Below the pieces are notes generated by a model, which worked only from the letters and a program-made list of their open reading frames with translations, ran no database searches and was not told the origin of the DNA. From contig NZ_JAGSOJ010000004.1 of NCBI RefSeq assembly GCF_023684385.1, positions 372,001 to 436,000 on the forward strand: a DNA stretch of 64,000 nucleotides, read 5' to 3'. Shown here one piece after another: positions 43,397-53,058 of this stretch (position 1 is its first letter; each line of letters begins with the position of its first letter). A program made the translations under genes and the position numbers. The DNA is from Oceanirhabdus seepicola (GTDB lineage Bacteria; Bacillota; Clostridia; Clostridiales; Clostridiaceae).

Positions 43397-44287
43397 TTAG
43401 ACATATTTAACATTCTTACGAAATTTACTTGGGGAGTAACTCTCTCTTATTTTGAAAAATTGATTGAAATAATACTGACTTGAAAATCCGAGCATTTCTG
43501 ATATCTCCCCTATAGGGTGCTCAGTGTTTTTCAATAGTTCTTTTGCTTTTGAAAATTTTAATCTACATATGTATTCTTTAGTTGAAATTCCTTTGCTCTG
43601 CTGAATAATTCGACATATCTGTTTATCACTTAAATGCATATAAACTGCTATATCCTTAGTGGAAATAGCAGTATCTAGATTGTCTACAATATATCTTTCA
43701 ATCTGAATAAATCGATAATCATCTTTTTTATATTTCATTGGAATTTCATAGGAAAGTTCTGTAGTTTTACAAATGAATCTTGCACTTTCTATTAATAACA
43801 TCTGTACAATATTTTTAATCTTATTATAAAAACCTAATCTTTTATAATATGCCTCCTCTAGTGCTGTTTTGAAAAGTTCATTTATATGATTAATACCTTT
43901 GTGTTGAATGCATTGCGAATTCTTCAATATATCAAACAATTGCTTCTCTTCGCTAATAGTTTCCTCAATAATGTTAATATCACAATTCAAACTATACTCT
44001 ACATATTCCTCATTATGATTACTAATCTGTGTATGATAGACTCCAGGTGCTGTTATATAAAACTCTCCACTGTTAACATGGAATTCCCCATTATCATGTA
44101 TAACTTTACATCCACCTGATGCTATGAAATGAAACTCAAAGCTGGAATGTCTATGTCGTTTAATCTTCCATTCCCCTATTTTTTTCATTACTCTAAACCA
44201 TAAAATATCTATATTCATGTTGCCTGTATTAATTTTTATATCTAATTTTGATAACTCCTCTGAAGCTTTCAATATATCAAATTCCAT
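43397..44287 (-). CDS. AraC-family regulator with cupin sensor
   Basis: 296 residues: a cupin-like N-terminal sugar-binding part (KRHRHSSFEFHFIASGGCKV, FYITAPGVYHTQ) and two C-terminal helix-turn-helix motifs (TAISTKDIAVYMHLSDKQI; PIGEISEMLGFSSQYYFNQF, then FKIRESYSPSKFRK). Same strand as, and 86 bases before, the alpha-mannosidase, so the two are probably one unit or regulator and target. Confidence 0.85.
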   Translation of the reverse strand: MEFDILKASEELSKLDIKINTGNMNIDILWFRVMKKIGEWKIKRHRHSSFEFHFIASGGCKVIHDNGEFHVNSGEFYITAPGVYHTQISNHNEEYVEYSLNCDINIIEETISEEKQLFDILKNSQCIQHKGINHINELFKTALEEAYYKRLGFYNKIKNIVQMLLIESARFICKTTELSYEIPMKYKKDDYRFIQIERYIVDNLDTAISTKDIAVYMHLSDKQICRIIQQSKGISTKEYICRLKFSKAKELLKNTEHPIGEISEMLGFSSQYYFNQFFKIRESYSPSKFRKNVKYV

Positions 44288-44369
44288 TATGGGACTCCTT
44301 TTATATCTCTATTTAATTAACTATCTTCTTATTTTTCACTTCTATATTAGTTTCAAACCCTTTAGAATT

Positions 44370-45785
44370 TTAATTAATTTTATTAATAAATCTCTCAATT
44401 GACTTGATCCTATCTTCACTAAGTTTCTGTAATACCCCACTATAATGCAGCTCCCACTCTGAATCAATATACCTTTTATCTTTGATTACTTGCATTAAAT
44501 TCAATGCCCCCTCCCTCAATTCTTCTTGGAATACCATTCTTGCTAGTATAGACAATTCCATATCACTCAATGTATTGAATAAATTTGTAAATTCATCTTC
44601 GAATAAGCAGTTCGAGTTAAGAAGATCTATAAAGTCATATATTGACTGTACACTTGATTTAATTAAATTTATTTTATCCTCAATATTTTCACATTTAGTT
44701 ATTTTGCTGATTGATGGCCTAAAATCCTCATTGTTAATCCTATCCCCTTCATTAAATATAATATTATTACTTATATTTTTTTCTTCTCTCTCTATTACAA
44801 CCATATTTTGAAGATTTCCATTTTCTAATGAACTTAATAACCTAGGAATAAATATTGATTTATAATTATTCATGTAATCTATTAAGTCTCCCCTAGTTAT
44901 CCCTAAATCTTTAATAACTTTCTCAACAGCTTTCCCTACCAAAATATTTATTTCATTTGCATTTAAACTCCTAAGCTTCTTGTTTAAAATTTTATAATTA
45001 AGTTTTGAAATATTTAAATTCCATCCATCATTTCCTGATAATACAGAAAAAATACTATTATTAATTAATACTTCAAATACATTTATTAATGCAACTCTAT
45101 AATCAATATTGTATATATCACCATAATGATTCAATATTTTTATAATATCTTCAGTATTAAAAAATTTACAAAAGAACGTTTCAATTTCTAAAGTATTTAA
45201 ATAATTCTTAATATAATTTATCCCTCTAATACTCATATCATCAAAAGTTAAAGGATAATCAATACTTCCCATGGTGTCCTGAGCATTAAACACTACTCCA
45301 TATTTTTGAAAAAAACTTGGTAGTCCCTCATCAATTGTATCATTATAGACTTGAAGTTCTATTTTAAATCTATTTTCTTTAATCTTTTCAAAACACAGTC
45401 TTGACTCATGAACATATAACTTTACAAGGTCAACCCCTTTTTCATATAATTCTTTCACATCTTTTGTCTTTAATGCAACTATACTCTCTTCAATACTAGA
45501 TAAACTTTCACAATAAACATCAATAGAATAACAAATAGAACTTAATAGTTTTTCTCCAGTTTCAATAGGTATTGAACTACTTTCCCCTCCAGTATACCGT
45601 ATTATCAATTCTTTCAGTAAATACATTATTTCAGTCTGAATAGAACTTATTCTATATTTATCAATAAGTCCAAGGCGAAATCCTTCACTTAAAAGCGAAA
45701 AAGTATATTGGTTTTCATTAAGATTTTCTTTTTTAATTTTTATCTCTTCAATTGAATTTTCAGTAGCTATTCTATTTATAATCAT
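44370..45785 (-). CDS. DUF6179-like protein of unknown function
   Basis: About 471 residues, largely helical, soluble, no signal peptide or known motif. The opening SLLSEGFRLGLIDKYRISSI with TEIMYLLKELIIRYTGGESS recalls the DUF6179 group of clostridia, named from memory. It overlaps the end of the upstream DUF6323-like gene by 14 bases, so the pair is translationally coupled. Start ATG, with a TTG one codon earlier. No function can be assigned. Confidence 0.6.
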   Translation of the reverse strand: MIINRIATENSIEEIKIKKENLNENQYTFSLLSEGFRLGLIDKYRISSIQTEIMYLLKELIIRYTGGESSSIPIETGEKLLSSICYSIDVYCESLSSIEESIVALKTKDVKELYEKGVDLVKLYVHESRLCFEKIKENRFKIELQVYNDTIDEGLPSFFQKYGVVFNAQDTMGSIDYPLTFDDMSIRGINYIKNYLNTLEIETFFCKFFNTEDIIKILNHYGDIYNIDYRVALINVFEVLINNSIFSVLSGNDGWNLNISKLNYKILNKKLRSLNANEINILVGKAVEKVIKDLGITRGDLIDYMNNYKSIFIPRLLSSLENGNLQNMVVIEREEKNISNNIIFNEGDRINNEDFRPSISKITKCENIEDKINLIKSSVQSIYDFIDLLNSNCLFEDEFTNLFNTLSDMELSILARMVFQEELREGALNLMQVIKDKRYIDSEWELHYSGVLQKLSEDRIKSIERFINKIN

Positions 45786-46254
45786 CAAAATAATTCCCCT
45801 CTAATAAATAATCTTTTTTCTGGTTTTCACGCCTAAAGTTATTTGAAAACACCTCAATTCTTTGTCTTAAAATACTTATAGATCCCCCACATGAATTATT
45901 ATAAAAATCCTCCATAATGCCTATTAATTTATCATCACCAATTCTATCTTCCGTTTCATTTTTCATGTAATAAAATAATTCATGTAAACTGTTAATCGTA
46001 GATACATACTCTTGAGGCTTAATAAATGTTGAAGAAGAGAATCTTTTTAACAGCTTTTTTGTTACTTCCATATCAATTTCAATTCTTCCAAAACTTTGGA
46101 GAGCACACTCTCTCACATGAATAATTTCTTTTGCATCTTCTTCTGTTAATGTGAGATTAAACTCTTCAGTATATTTATTGGTTTGAAGTAACTCGTTGAT
46201 TTGAATCTCTTTCAAGTCTTTATTCTCAGGATTAAAGATAGTTGGTAAAAACAT
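45772..46254 (-). CDS. DUF6323-like protein of unknown function
   Basis: 160 residues from the ATG at 46254, behind AAAGGAG; an upstream ATG extends it by 30 residues of low-quality sequence. The segment LTLTEEDAKEIIHVRECALQ and the later LFYYMKNETEDRIGDDKLIG resemble the small DUF6323 family that travels with DUF6179 (from memory). Overlaps the next gene. Together they look like one conserved two-gene unit of unknown role. Confidence 0.6.
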   Translation of the reverse strand: MFLPTIFNPENKDLKEIQINELLQTNKYTEEFNLTLTEEDAKEIIHVRECALQSFGRIEIDMEVTKKLLKRFSSSTFIKPQEYVSTINSLHELFYYMKNETEDRIGDDKLIGIMEDFYNNSCGGSISILRQRIEVFSNNFRRENQKKDYLLEGNYFDDYK

Positions 46255-46301
46255 ATTCCTACAACTCCTTTTTATAGAATTAAATTTAATGAAAATAACT
46301 C

Positions 46302-46372
46302 TTGACATTTTATTTATTTTATGGTATAATATAACACAGCGCATATAATATAGTATTATATGCGCTATTTTT
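46302..46372 (+). promoter_or_regulatory. Consensus promoter followed at once by a terminator hairpin
   Basis: TTGACA (46302-46307), 17 bases, TATAAT (46325-46330), both perfect, then within eight bases a 13-bp hairpin AGCGCATATAATA / TATTATATGCGCT (46338-46366) and ATTTTTG. Transcription would yield a product of only about 35 bases unless read-through reaches the AraC gene at 46506. Confidence 0.6.
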
Positions 46373-46505
46373 GTTCATGTCAATATTTACATGGAATTTT
46401 GATTTCCTTAAATCTTTAAACACTTGTCTATCTTGATAAAAAACATCAAGTAGCCCTTTCTCCATTTTGATACAATAAACTTACCAAAGCTTTGGAGGAT
46501 TAAAT

Positions 46506-47420
46506 ATGGATTATTTCTCATTTATTGAAAATGCAATAGATTTTATTGAAGAAAAACTTTTAGACTCCTTCTCTATAGAGGATGTAGCATCTGAAATAGG
46601 ATTCTCAATCCCTCACTTTTACAGAATATTTTCTGCTATAGTTGGAGAAACACCTAAAAATTATATACGTAAAAGACGTATTTCAATTGGTGCCTTAATG
46701 TTAAGAGAAACAAATTTAAATATATGTGATGTAGCCTTTGAGATAGGTTTTGAATCTCATGAAGTATTCATAAGAGCATTTAAGAAAATTTACGGTGTTG
46801 CTCCAAAGAATAGCCTACTATTAGATAGCCTTCCTTTATACGAGAAGTTTGATGTGATGAGAAAGAAAAGATTATATGAAAAGGACGTGTTATTATTGGA
46901 TATAAAAATTATTATTAAAAATTCTTTTAAGATTATTGGTAAGACCACTAATCTCAACCAAGCTGAACAGGTAGAAAATAACCTAATAGATAAATTTATT
47001 AATGAGTTTAACCAAGAGAAAAGTCATTTTCCTACTGTTAATGATAAAGATAAAATTTATTCCTTATACGAATATGATGCCAATAGCATTCATAAAGATG
47101 ATGAAAATATTAACTACCTCTATACACTTGGTGTTGAATACAAAGAAACTGATGATATTCCTGAAGGATTTATTATTAAGGAAATCCCTCAATCTAAGTA
47201 CGCTTTATTTATATATGATACCAAAGAAAAAACTTTGAACGGGGAGAGTATATCCTCTTTAAAATATGAAGGGGAACCAATAACTAATGTGTACGATTAT
47301 ATCGATGGGGTATGGGTTTTGAATTCTGGATATACTTTATCTGATAATCCAGATTTTGAAATCAGAAATACTAATTCTGATGTAATTATTGAATATTATA
47401 TTTCCGTAGAGGATAAATAA
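46506..47420 (+). CDS. AraC-family regulator with GyrI-like domain
   Basis: 304 residues. N-terminal double helix-turn-helix (SIEDVASEIGFSIPHFYRIF; ICDVAFEIGFESHEVFIRAF, then KKIYGVAPK) followed by a GyrI/BmrR-type effector-binding domain at about 135-300 (IPEGFIIKEIPQSKYALFIY). Rob/SoxS-like domain order, typical of regulators that bind hydrophobic drugs. Target genes unknown. Convergent with the lipoprotein gene. Confidence 0.85.
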   Translation: MDYFSFIENAIDFIEEKLLDSFSIEDVASEIGFSIPHFYRIFSAIVGETPKNYIRKRRISIGALMLRETNLNICDVAFEIGFESHEVFIRAFKKIYGVAPKNSLLLDSLPLYEKFDVMRKKRLYEKDVLLLDIKIIIKNSFKIIGKTTNLNQAEQVENNLIDKFINEFNQEKSHFPTVNDKDKIYSLYEYDANSIHKDDENINYLYTLGVEYKETDDIPEGFIIKEIPQSKYALFIYDTKEKTLNGESISSLKYEGEPITNVYDYIDGVWVLNSGYTLSDNPDFEIRNTNSDVIIEYYISVEDK

Positions 47421-47431
47421 AATTTTATATA

Positions 47432-47461
47432 AAAATGGAGGTATCAAAATACCTCCATTTT
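47432..47461. terminator. Bidirectional terminator
   Basis: AAAATGGAGGTA / TACCTCCATTTT with a 6-base loop, overlapping the stop codon of the convergent lipoprotein gene. Confidence 0.75.
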
Positions 47462-48919
47462 CATTAAACCATCTGCTGACTCAGCCTCTTCTTTTAATTC
47501 ATTCTTACTAATATGTTTATCTTGTTTATTGATATCTTCTTCTGCAAACTTATTTTCAGAAACTTGACTTTCTAATCTTTCAATCCTCTCAAGCTCAAAA
47601 AATACACCTCCACCATACAAAATCATTGTATTAGAATCTTTAATGTATAAAATGGATCCGTTTCCTTTTGAATCACTAGCATTTATTTCAGTAATTGAAT
47701 CCCTTTGAATCCCTAAATCTTCAAATAAAACATAATGCCTCCAGCCTGATTCAAAATCTTCTTTAGATATTACTGATTTTGAATAAACAGGATTCTTTGC
47801 TACCATATCTAGATATATTATGTCATCCCCAAAACAACTTGCTTCTTCTTTTGAGAAATACAATACCTTATTCAAAATATAATTTATATCATCAGATGAA
47901 TAAGTAGTTCCTCTTCCAGAAGCCAGCACCTTTTTTATTCTCCAATCTCCTAAATATATTTCTTCATTCTTATTTACATTACTCTCTTCAAAGTTATAAT
48001 ATTTTTTTGATATTTCAACTTCTAAGGAACTAAATATTTTTCCTTCCTCATCAAGTGCATTTATAATAATACTTTTATCCTTGAAATCATAACTATATTT
48101 TCGATTATATCCATATCCAATAGAATACATCTTCTCATCATCATGTTTATTTACTTGCCAATTAACAATATCCTTTAAATTATTATCAACAGCAAACTTC
48201 TCAAATTTCATATTATCTACTTTATACCCAGTAAGCCTAAAATAATTGCTATCTGCACCTTCAATACTTGTAACAATATTGGTATAATATTCTCCATCTA
48301 TTTCTATAAAATCATAAAAAATAAACTCTCCTACACCAGATGCTGTTTGAATTATCGTATCAAGGTTATGTAAAGTTACTGCATTATTTTCATCCCAAAT
48401 CTGAACATACAAATATATTAAACTACCATCTCTAATCATTGAGTTACCAAATTCAACAAATCTATAATGATTGCTGCCAATATTCAATGTGTCGCTAAAT
48501 TTAAGATAGAATTCATTTGACTCACCGATAATATCTTCTGTTGTACATACAATACTTTGCTTATTTTGAAGAATATCTTCAAGTATATCGTTGCATTGTC
48601 TATTAATTTCATTTACATCCTTCGCCATAAATTTCTTTGAAGAATCATTAAATACTGATATTTTACTTTTAAAAGAACTCACTTTACTGGCAAAATGCTC
48701 ATGTTCTACTTGTTCAATAGATTGATTATTTTTTTTATCATTTTCATTAGAATTTTTTTCTTTCTTAGTAGTATTAATTTCTTTATTAATAGTATTTCTT
48801 TCTTTATCATTAACACTTTCTTCTATAGTTTTATTATTACAGCTTGTACATATTGATAATATAAATAACATAAGTAAACATAATTGTAAGCTAGCTTTTT
48901 TTGATCTTAATCTATACAA
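47444..48919 (-). CDS. Lipoprotein of unknown function
   Basis: 491 residues with a lipoprotein signal (LSICTSC; Cys near residue 27), then a low-complexity Lys/Glu/Asn/Thr linker to about residue 75. The rest is a soluble, acidic, beta-rich region without a motif I recognise (FYLKFSDTLNIGSNHYRFVE; YFSKEEASCFGDDIIYLD). Membrane-anchored on the outside. Monocistronic. The linker style (KE-rich, NTTKKEKNS) resembles that of the esterase lipoprotein at 15154. Confidence 0.6.
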   Translation of the reverse strand: MYRLRSKKASLQLCLLMLFILSICTSCNNKTIEESVNDKERNTINKEINTTKKEKNSNENDKKNNQSIEQVEHEHFASKVSSFKSKISVFNDSSKKFMAKDVNEINRQCNDILEDILQNKQSIVCTTEDIIGESNEFYLKFSDTLNIGSNHYRFVEFGNSMIRDGSLIYLYVQIWDENNAVTLHNLDTIIQTASGVGEFIFYDFIEIDGEYYTNIVTSIEGADSNYFRLTGYKVDNMKFEKFAVDNNLKDIVNWQVNKHDDEKMYSIGYGYNRKYSYDFKDKSIIINALDEEGKIFSSLEVEISKKYYNFEESNVNKNEEIYLGDWRIKKVLASGRGTTYSSDDINYILNKVLYFSKEEASCFGDDIIYLDMVAKNPVYSKSVISKEDFESGWRHYVLFEDLGIQRDSITEINASDSKGNGSILYIKDSNTMILYGGGVFFELERIERLESQVSENKFAEEDINKQDKHISKNELKEEAESADGLMKMEVF

Positions 48920-48956
48920 TCACAACCTCCACCCTTCATAGGAAGTATACGTTTAA

Positions 48957-49361
48957 TTAATAGTTAGTATCGTCATTACCTGAACATATTTCAATAAGAT
49001 TTCCTTCTGGGTCTGCAACATAACAAACACGCATACCAAAAGATTCAGTTGTAGGCTTGTAAACTGGTTTTGCTCCTGCCTTTATAACACGTTCAAATTC
49101 TATATCTACATCAGAATATTTAGGAACATCGAAACATATCTCCATATTACCGTTTATGCCTTTATTCCAATTTGAAACCTCAGGTATTGAATTTTCAAAA
49201 ATTTCTCTTTTACACAAAATAAAATGATGAATTTGTCCTTCCATTTCAACTGCAGTAAATCCACTGCCATCCCAGTTTATATTTAAGCCCATTACATATT
49301 TGTAAAAGTTGACCATTGTTTCCATATCATTTACATATAAAGAAATTGCTCCAAATTTCAT
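48957..49361 (-). CDS. VOC-family (glyoxalase/bleomycin-resistance fold) protein
   Basis: 134 residues from the ATG at 49361 (GAGGGG seven bases upstream). Two beta-alpha-beta-beta-beta modules: MKFGAISLYVNDMETMVNFY at the start, and MRVCYVADPEGNLIEICS at the end with the conserved metal-ligand Glu. Could be a metal-dependent lyase, dioxygenase or resistance protein; the exact role cannot be read. Confidence 0.8.
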   Translation of the reverse strand: MKFGAISLYVNDMETMVNFYKYVMGLNINWDGSGFTAVEMEGQIHHFILCKREIFENSIPEVSNWNKGINGNMEICFDVPKYSDVDIEFERVIKAGAKPVYKPTTESFGMRVCYVADPEGNLIEICSGNDDTNY

Positions 49362-49569
49362 TTTTATACCCCTCATCAATTAAAATTTTTTTTAGTTCAC
49401 AATGTCATACTATTATGAATTATCTAATATACATATTATACTATAATTGCATTTTATAACAAGTTCAAATTATATAAATGTTGCTACTCTCTCTTTATAT
49501 AAGGATACATTTTAATGAATCATGTTTTTTTGAATTTCATTATGTAACATTCAATGGAGAAAATCAATA

Positions 49570-49598
49570 TTGACAACCTATTCTCCCAATATTATACT
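49570..49598 (+). promoter_or_regulatory. Promoter of the ABC exporter leader
   Basis: TTGACA (49570-49575), 17-base spacer, TATACT (49593-49598). It sits about 370 bases before the exporter start, giving an unusually long leader RNA. Confidence 0.7.
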
Positions 49599-49633
49599 GT
49601 TAATATATCACTTTAGAATTGAAGGTGTTTAAT

Positions 49634-49690
49634 TTGAAAAATATTATGAACTATTATGTTGTGATCAAAACGGGTAACTGCTCCGTATAA
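49634..49690 (+). CDS. Putative 18-residue leader peptide
   Basis: TTG start six bases after AAGGTG, reading MKNIMNYYVVIKTGNCSV-stop. Its last codons (GCTCCG, 49680-49685) can pair with CGGAGC near 49721-49726, and two terminator-like hairpins follow before the ABC exporter gene. This is the layout of ribosome-controlled attenuation at antibiotic-induced exporters. Translation is not proven. Confidence 0.45.
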   Translation: MKNIMNYYVVIKTGNCSV

Positions 49691-49861
49691 ATTAGAAAAA
49701 AATTGATGATTTACTTTGTCCGGAGCCTAATATTTGTAGATTTGTGGTAAAAAAACTCTAGATTAGCATACTTTAAATTTATAATTATAAGTATGTCTAT
49801 TTAATGTTGCCATAATAATTCTTATATTTCATACACTTAACGTATAAGCATCGCGGACACT

Positions 49862-49886
49862 GCCTTTATGTCAGTGGCTTTTTTAA
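49862..49886 (+). terminator. First leader terminator upstream of the ABC exporter
   Basis: CACTG / CAGTG stem followed by GCTTTTTT, about 90 bases before the exporter ATG. Confidence 0.5.
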
Positions 49887-49906
49887 TTTATACATATATA
49901 ACTATG

Positions 49907-49940
49907 AAACCACTTTATTATTGTGGTTTTTATCTTTTTT
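49907..49940 (+). terminator. Second leader terminator upstream of the ABC exporter
   Basis: AAACCAC / GTGGTTT with a 9-base loop, then TTATCTTTTTT. It lies 35 bases before the exporter start, so it must be overcome for expression. Confidence 0.6.
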
Positions 49941-49974
49941 AGATTTTAAATTCGAGTAGAAAGAGGAGTTACTT

Positions 49975-51699
49975 ATGTTAAAATACGTTTTAAAAAAATT
50001 CAAAGCCATGTCGCTTTTTTATGTGTTAAATGGAATTGTTCAGATATTAGCTGCTTCATTAAGCGTTGTATATCTTCAAAAATTAATTGATAAGCTTCCA
50101 CAAGCAAATAGATACAATGAACTAATCACAATAATTATAGTTTATGGGGTACTACTTCTAGTAGATTGTTTATTATCTTATCTAGATGAATACCCAACTA
50201 GAATGCTCTCAAATGGCATATACCATGAATTAAAAATATTAGCTTTAAAGAAAATATCAAAAATAGATTATGTTTCATATCAAGGAATAGGTACTGGTTC
50301 ACTTGTTCAACTTATAGAAGCTGGCTCTAAAGCTGGTAAGAATATCTTATTTGATTTTTATATGAATCTTTTTAGAAATATTCTTCCTGGAATTATCATA
50401 AGTTTAATACTCATTGGTACTTATAACTTAGAAATAATGGCAGTAATTTTCATTGGATATGTAGTAATCTTTCTTATTTCAAATATTCTAATGAAACATT
50501 TATATAAGATTAAGGACAAGATACTTACTTCTGAGGAATGGTTATCAAGACATTTCATCCGTGGCTTCATGGAAGTGGTGGTATTTAGACTTAACAAAAG
50601 ATTTTACAAAGAAATATGCAAAATTGAAGAAACATCAAATTCAGTAGTGAAATCCAAAACAAAAATTAGAATGATACATGAATTATTTTTCACTCTTTTC
50701 GCTTTAATCATTATTGTTATAAAATTAATCATCTTGTTTATAGGGGTAGCTCAAGTTATAAAAGGTGAAACTTCTGTGGGAACACTAATAGCTCTTATGG
50801 CATTTGTAGATAGAGTTTACTCTCCTATCGCTATATTAAATGTTATATTCATCGATTATAAATTAGACAAGATTACCTTCAAAAGATTGGAGAATTTCAT
50901 GAATCTACCTGACGATGTTAATTTAATAGAAGGGAATCCTGTTCATATAGAGAAGGGAAATATAGAATTTAAAAATGTTTCATTTGAATACGATCACGCA
51001 CCAATATTAAAAAATTTAAGCTTTTGTATTCAAGGAAATTCTTCTACAGCATTTGTTGGCTCAAGTGGTGCAGGAAAATCTACCATCATAAAAATAATTC
51101 TAGGACTATTAAAACCTACTCATGGAGAGATTTCTGTTGATGATTCCAACCTAAGCAAAGTCTTATTAGATGACTATTATGATGATGTTGCTTATGTTTC
51201 ACAAGATGCTCCGATTTTTGATGGAACACTAAGAGAGAATATTGTGTTTGATGAAGATGTTAGTGATGATCACATATACGACATTCTTGAACAGGTTCAA
51301 TTAAAAGAATTTGTAATGAGATTACCTGATAAATTATATACTGAAGTTGGCGAAAAAGGAGTTAAACTTTCTGGTGGTGAGAAACAGAGGCTTGCTTTTG
51401 CTAGAGTATTTTTTCAAAAATCTAAAATCGTTATACTCGATGAAGCTACATCAGCACTAGACAGCATAAATGAAAACCTTATAACAAATAACATGTTGAA
51501 AAATTGTAAAGACAAAACCATAATTGTAATTGCTCATCGTCTTCACACAATAAAGAATGTTGATAACATATTGGTTATAGATGATGGTAAATTAGCGGAA
51601 TCAGGTTCTTTTGAAACTTTACTAGTTAAAGATGGGTTGTTCAAGAAACTTTGGGATTTTCAAGTTAAAAACAATGAACTAGAACCAGTCAACAAATAG
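49975..51699 (+). CDS. ABC exporter, fused permease and ATPase (multidrug/bacteriocin type)
   Basis: 574 residues: an ABC transmembrane domain with about six helices at 10-300, then the nucleotide-binding domain with Walker A GSSGAGKST near 365, signature LSGGEKQRL, Walker B VILDEATSALD and the H-loop IIVIAHRLHTI. A homodimeric half-transporter, single gene. Substrate unknown. The 5' leader with two terminators and a small ORF suggests it is switched on by the compound it exports. Confidence 0.85.
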   Translation: MLKYVLKKFKAMSLFYVLNGIVQILAASLSVVYLQKLIDKLPQANRYNELITIIIVYGVLLLVDCLLSYLDEYPTRMLSNGIYHELKILALKKISKIDYVSYQGIGTGSLVQLIEAGSKAGKNILFDFYMNLFRNILPGIIISLILIGTYNLEIMAVIFIGYVVIFLISNILMKHLYKIKDKILTSEEWLSRHFIRGFMEVVVFRLNKRFYKEICKIEETSNSVVKSKTKIRMIHELFFTLFALIIIVIKLIILFIGVAQVIKGETSVGTLIALMAFVDRVYSPIAILNVIFIDYKLDKITFKRLENFMNLPDDVNLIEGNPVHIEKGNIEFKNVSFEYDHAPILKNLSFCIQGNSSTAFVGSSGAGKSTIIKIILGLLKPTHGEISVDDSNLSKVLLDDYYDDVAYVSQDAPIFDGTLRENIVFDEDVSDDHIYDILEQVQLKEFVMRLPDKLYTEVGEKGVKLSGGEKQRLAFARVFFQKSKIVILDEATSALDSINENLITNNMLKNCKDKTIIVIAHRLHTIKNVDNILVIDDGKLAESGSFETLLVKDGLFKKLWDFQVKNNELEPVNK

Positions 51700-51713
51700 A
51701 ATTAACTAATAAT

Positions 51714-51752
51714 AGGCAATATCTTTGATTTTTACAAAGATATTGCCTTTTT
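51714..51752. terminator. Bidirectional terminator
   Basis: A perfect 14-bp stem (AGGCAATATCTTTG and complement), 7-base loop, TTTTT on the plus strand, between convergent genes. Confidence 0.85.
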
Positions 51753-51758
51753 ATCATT

Positions 51759-52484
51759 CTAATTAACAGTTACTGAATTCTTAGTGGCAACAATCATTGG
51801 TGTATGATCGTCTCCTATATATCCCATCAATTCAACTTTTTCAAACCCTGCTTGTTTCATTAAGTTAATTTCATGTTCCAGCGTTAAAGGTGTATCAAAA
51901 TGTACAAACATATCTTCAGGAATTTTGTCTCGCTCTCTTCTACGGGCACATTCAGCAAATAATAAGTCCTCTTGTTCCTGAGTTGTCGCAATATAATCAC
52001 ATTCAATATAACAACCACCATTTTTCAGGCTATCATATAGTTTTTGAAAAATCAGAATTTTCTTTTCCTGTTTAAAATGATGTAATGTTTGGAATGATAC
52101 TGCCACATCAAAATACTCCATTCCATAATTAGCAATAAAATAATCTTGGCAAATCAATGAAATATTTTTGTCTGCATGCTTTCTATCAAGCTCATTTAAC
52201 ATAGTCTTAGACAAATCAATACCTGTTACTTTGATGTTAGGAAATCGCTTAAAAATATAGTCAAGTTCCAATCCAGTTCCGCATCCTATATCCAACAGTT
52301 CTTTTGCATTTTCTGGAATAATTTCAGACATCCATTTATAATAATCTTTCCATGGAGACATGTGTTCATCATAGCCATCAACTCGTATTGAAAAGAACTG
52401 ATCCATTTCCTCCAGTTTTGTATCTTTTGTTTCTTCAAGCCATCCCTTAAGACCATCTAAGAATTCCATTTCTTTTGGTTCCAT
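51759..52484 (-). CDS. Class I SAM-dependent methyltransferase
   Basis: 241 residues with motif I LLDIGCGTGLELDYIF near 80, motif II VTGIDLSKTML, and motif IV FDVAVSFQTLHHF. Methyl acceptor unknown. It lies four bases after a TetR-type regulator gene, forming a two-gene operon; such pairs usually modify or detoxify a small molecule sensed by the regulator. Confidence 0.8.
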   Translation of the reverse strand: MEPKEMEFLDGLKGWLEETKDTKLEEMDQFFSIRVDGYDEHMSPWKDYYKWMSEIIPENAKELLDIGCGTGLELDYIFKRFPNIKVTGIDLSKTMLNELDRKHADKNISLICQDYFIANYGMEYFDVAVSFQTLHHFKQEKKILIFQKLYDSLKNGGCYIECDYIATTQEQEDLLFAECARRRERDKIPEDMFVHFDTPLTLEHEINLMKQAGFEKVELMGYIGDDHTPMIVATKNSVTVN

Positions 52485-52488
52485 TTTA

Positions 52489-53043
52489 CTATTCCCCCTT
52501 CATAAAACACTTAATTGCATGTGTAATTAAGTCGGTTATCTCTTCACTGGATAACACTATAGCATTTCCATATATCTGTGTTGCAACCCCATGTGTATAC
52601 AGCCATGTATCACGAAATAATTTTTTTGCACACGTTCTGGAAATGTTATATCGAATCATTGTCTGTTCAATAACCCCTTGATTCCATTCAGCTTCCAATA
52701 CATCTGCAACACTCCATGATGTATTTAGATTTGATACAAACATTGCTTGAAACAAGTTGTGTTCAGTTTGTGCCAATTCTGTATATGCTAGACTAATTGT
52801 TAATAATTGGTCATCTAATTTAATACGTTTCTCCATAAAATTATTATAAAAATTATAAACTTCTGTCATAATATCAGCTTTACACGCATCCATATTTTCA
52901 TATAATCTAAACAATGGTTTTACTGAACAGTTTAATTTATCTGCAAGGCTTCTTGCACTTACGCAGTCAATTCCCTGTTCTCTAATCAGTTCAAAGCCTG
53001 CATGAACTACCATATCTCTATTTATCTTCGCAGCAGGTGGCAT
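52489..53043 (-). CDS. TetR-family regulator of the methyltransferase operon
   Basis: 184 residues from the ATG at 53043 (GGAGG directly upstream; the earlier ATG at 53076 lies in the operator). HTH-like segment CVSARSLADKLNCSVKPLFRLY near 25-46, followed by a helical C-terminal domain. It likely represses its own promoter (53089-53117) through the palindromes at 53059-53077 and so controls the methyltransferase. Confidence 0.75.
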   Translation of the reverse strand: MPPAAKINRDMVVHAGFELIREQGIDCVSARSLADKLNCSVKPLFRLYENMDACKADIMTEVYNFYNNFMEKRIKLDDQLLTISLAYTELAQTEHNLFQAMFVSNLNTSWSVADVLEAEWNQGVIEQTMIRYNISRTCAKKLFRDTWLYTHGVATQIYGNAIVLSSEEITDLITHAIKCFMKGE

Positions 53044-53058
53044 ATTTCCTCCTTTCTG

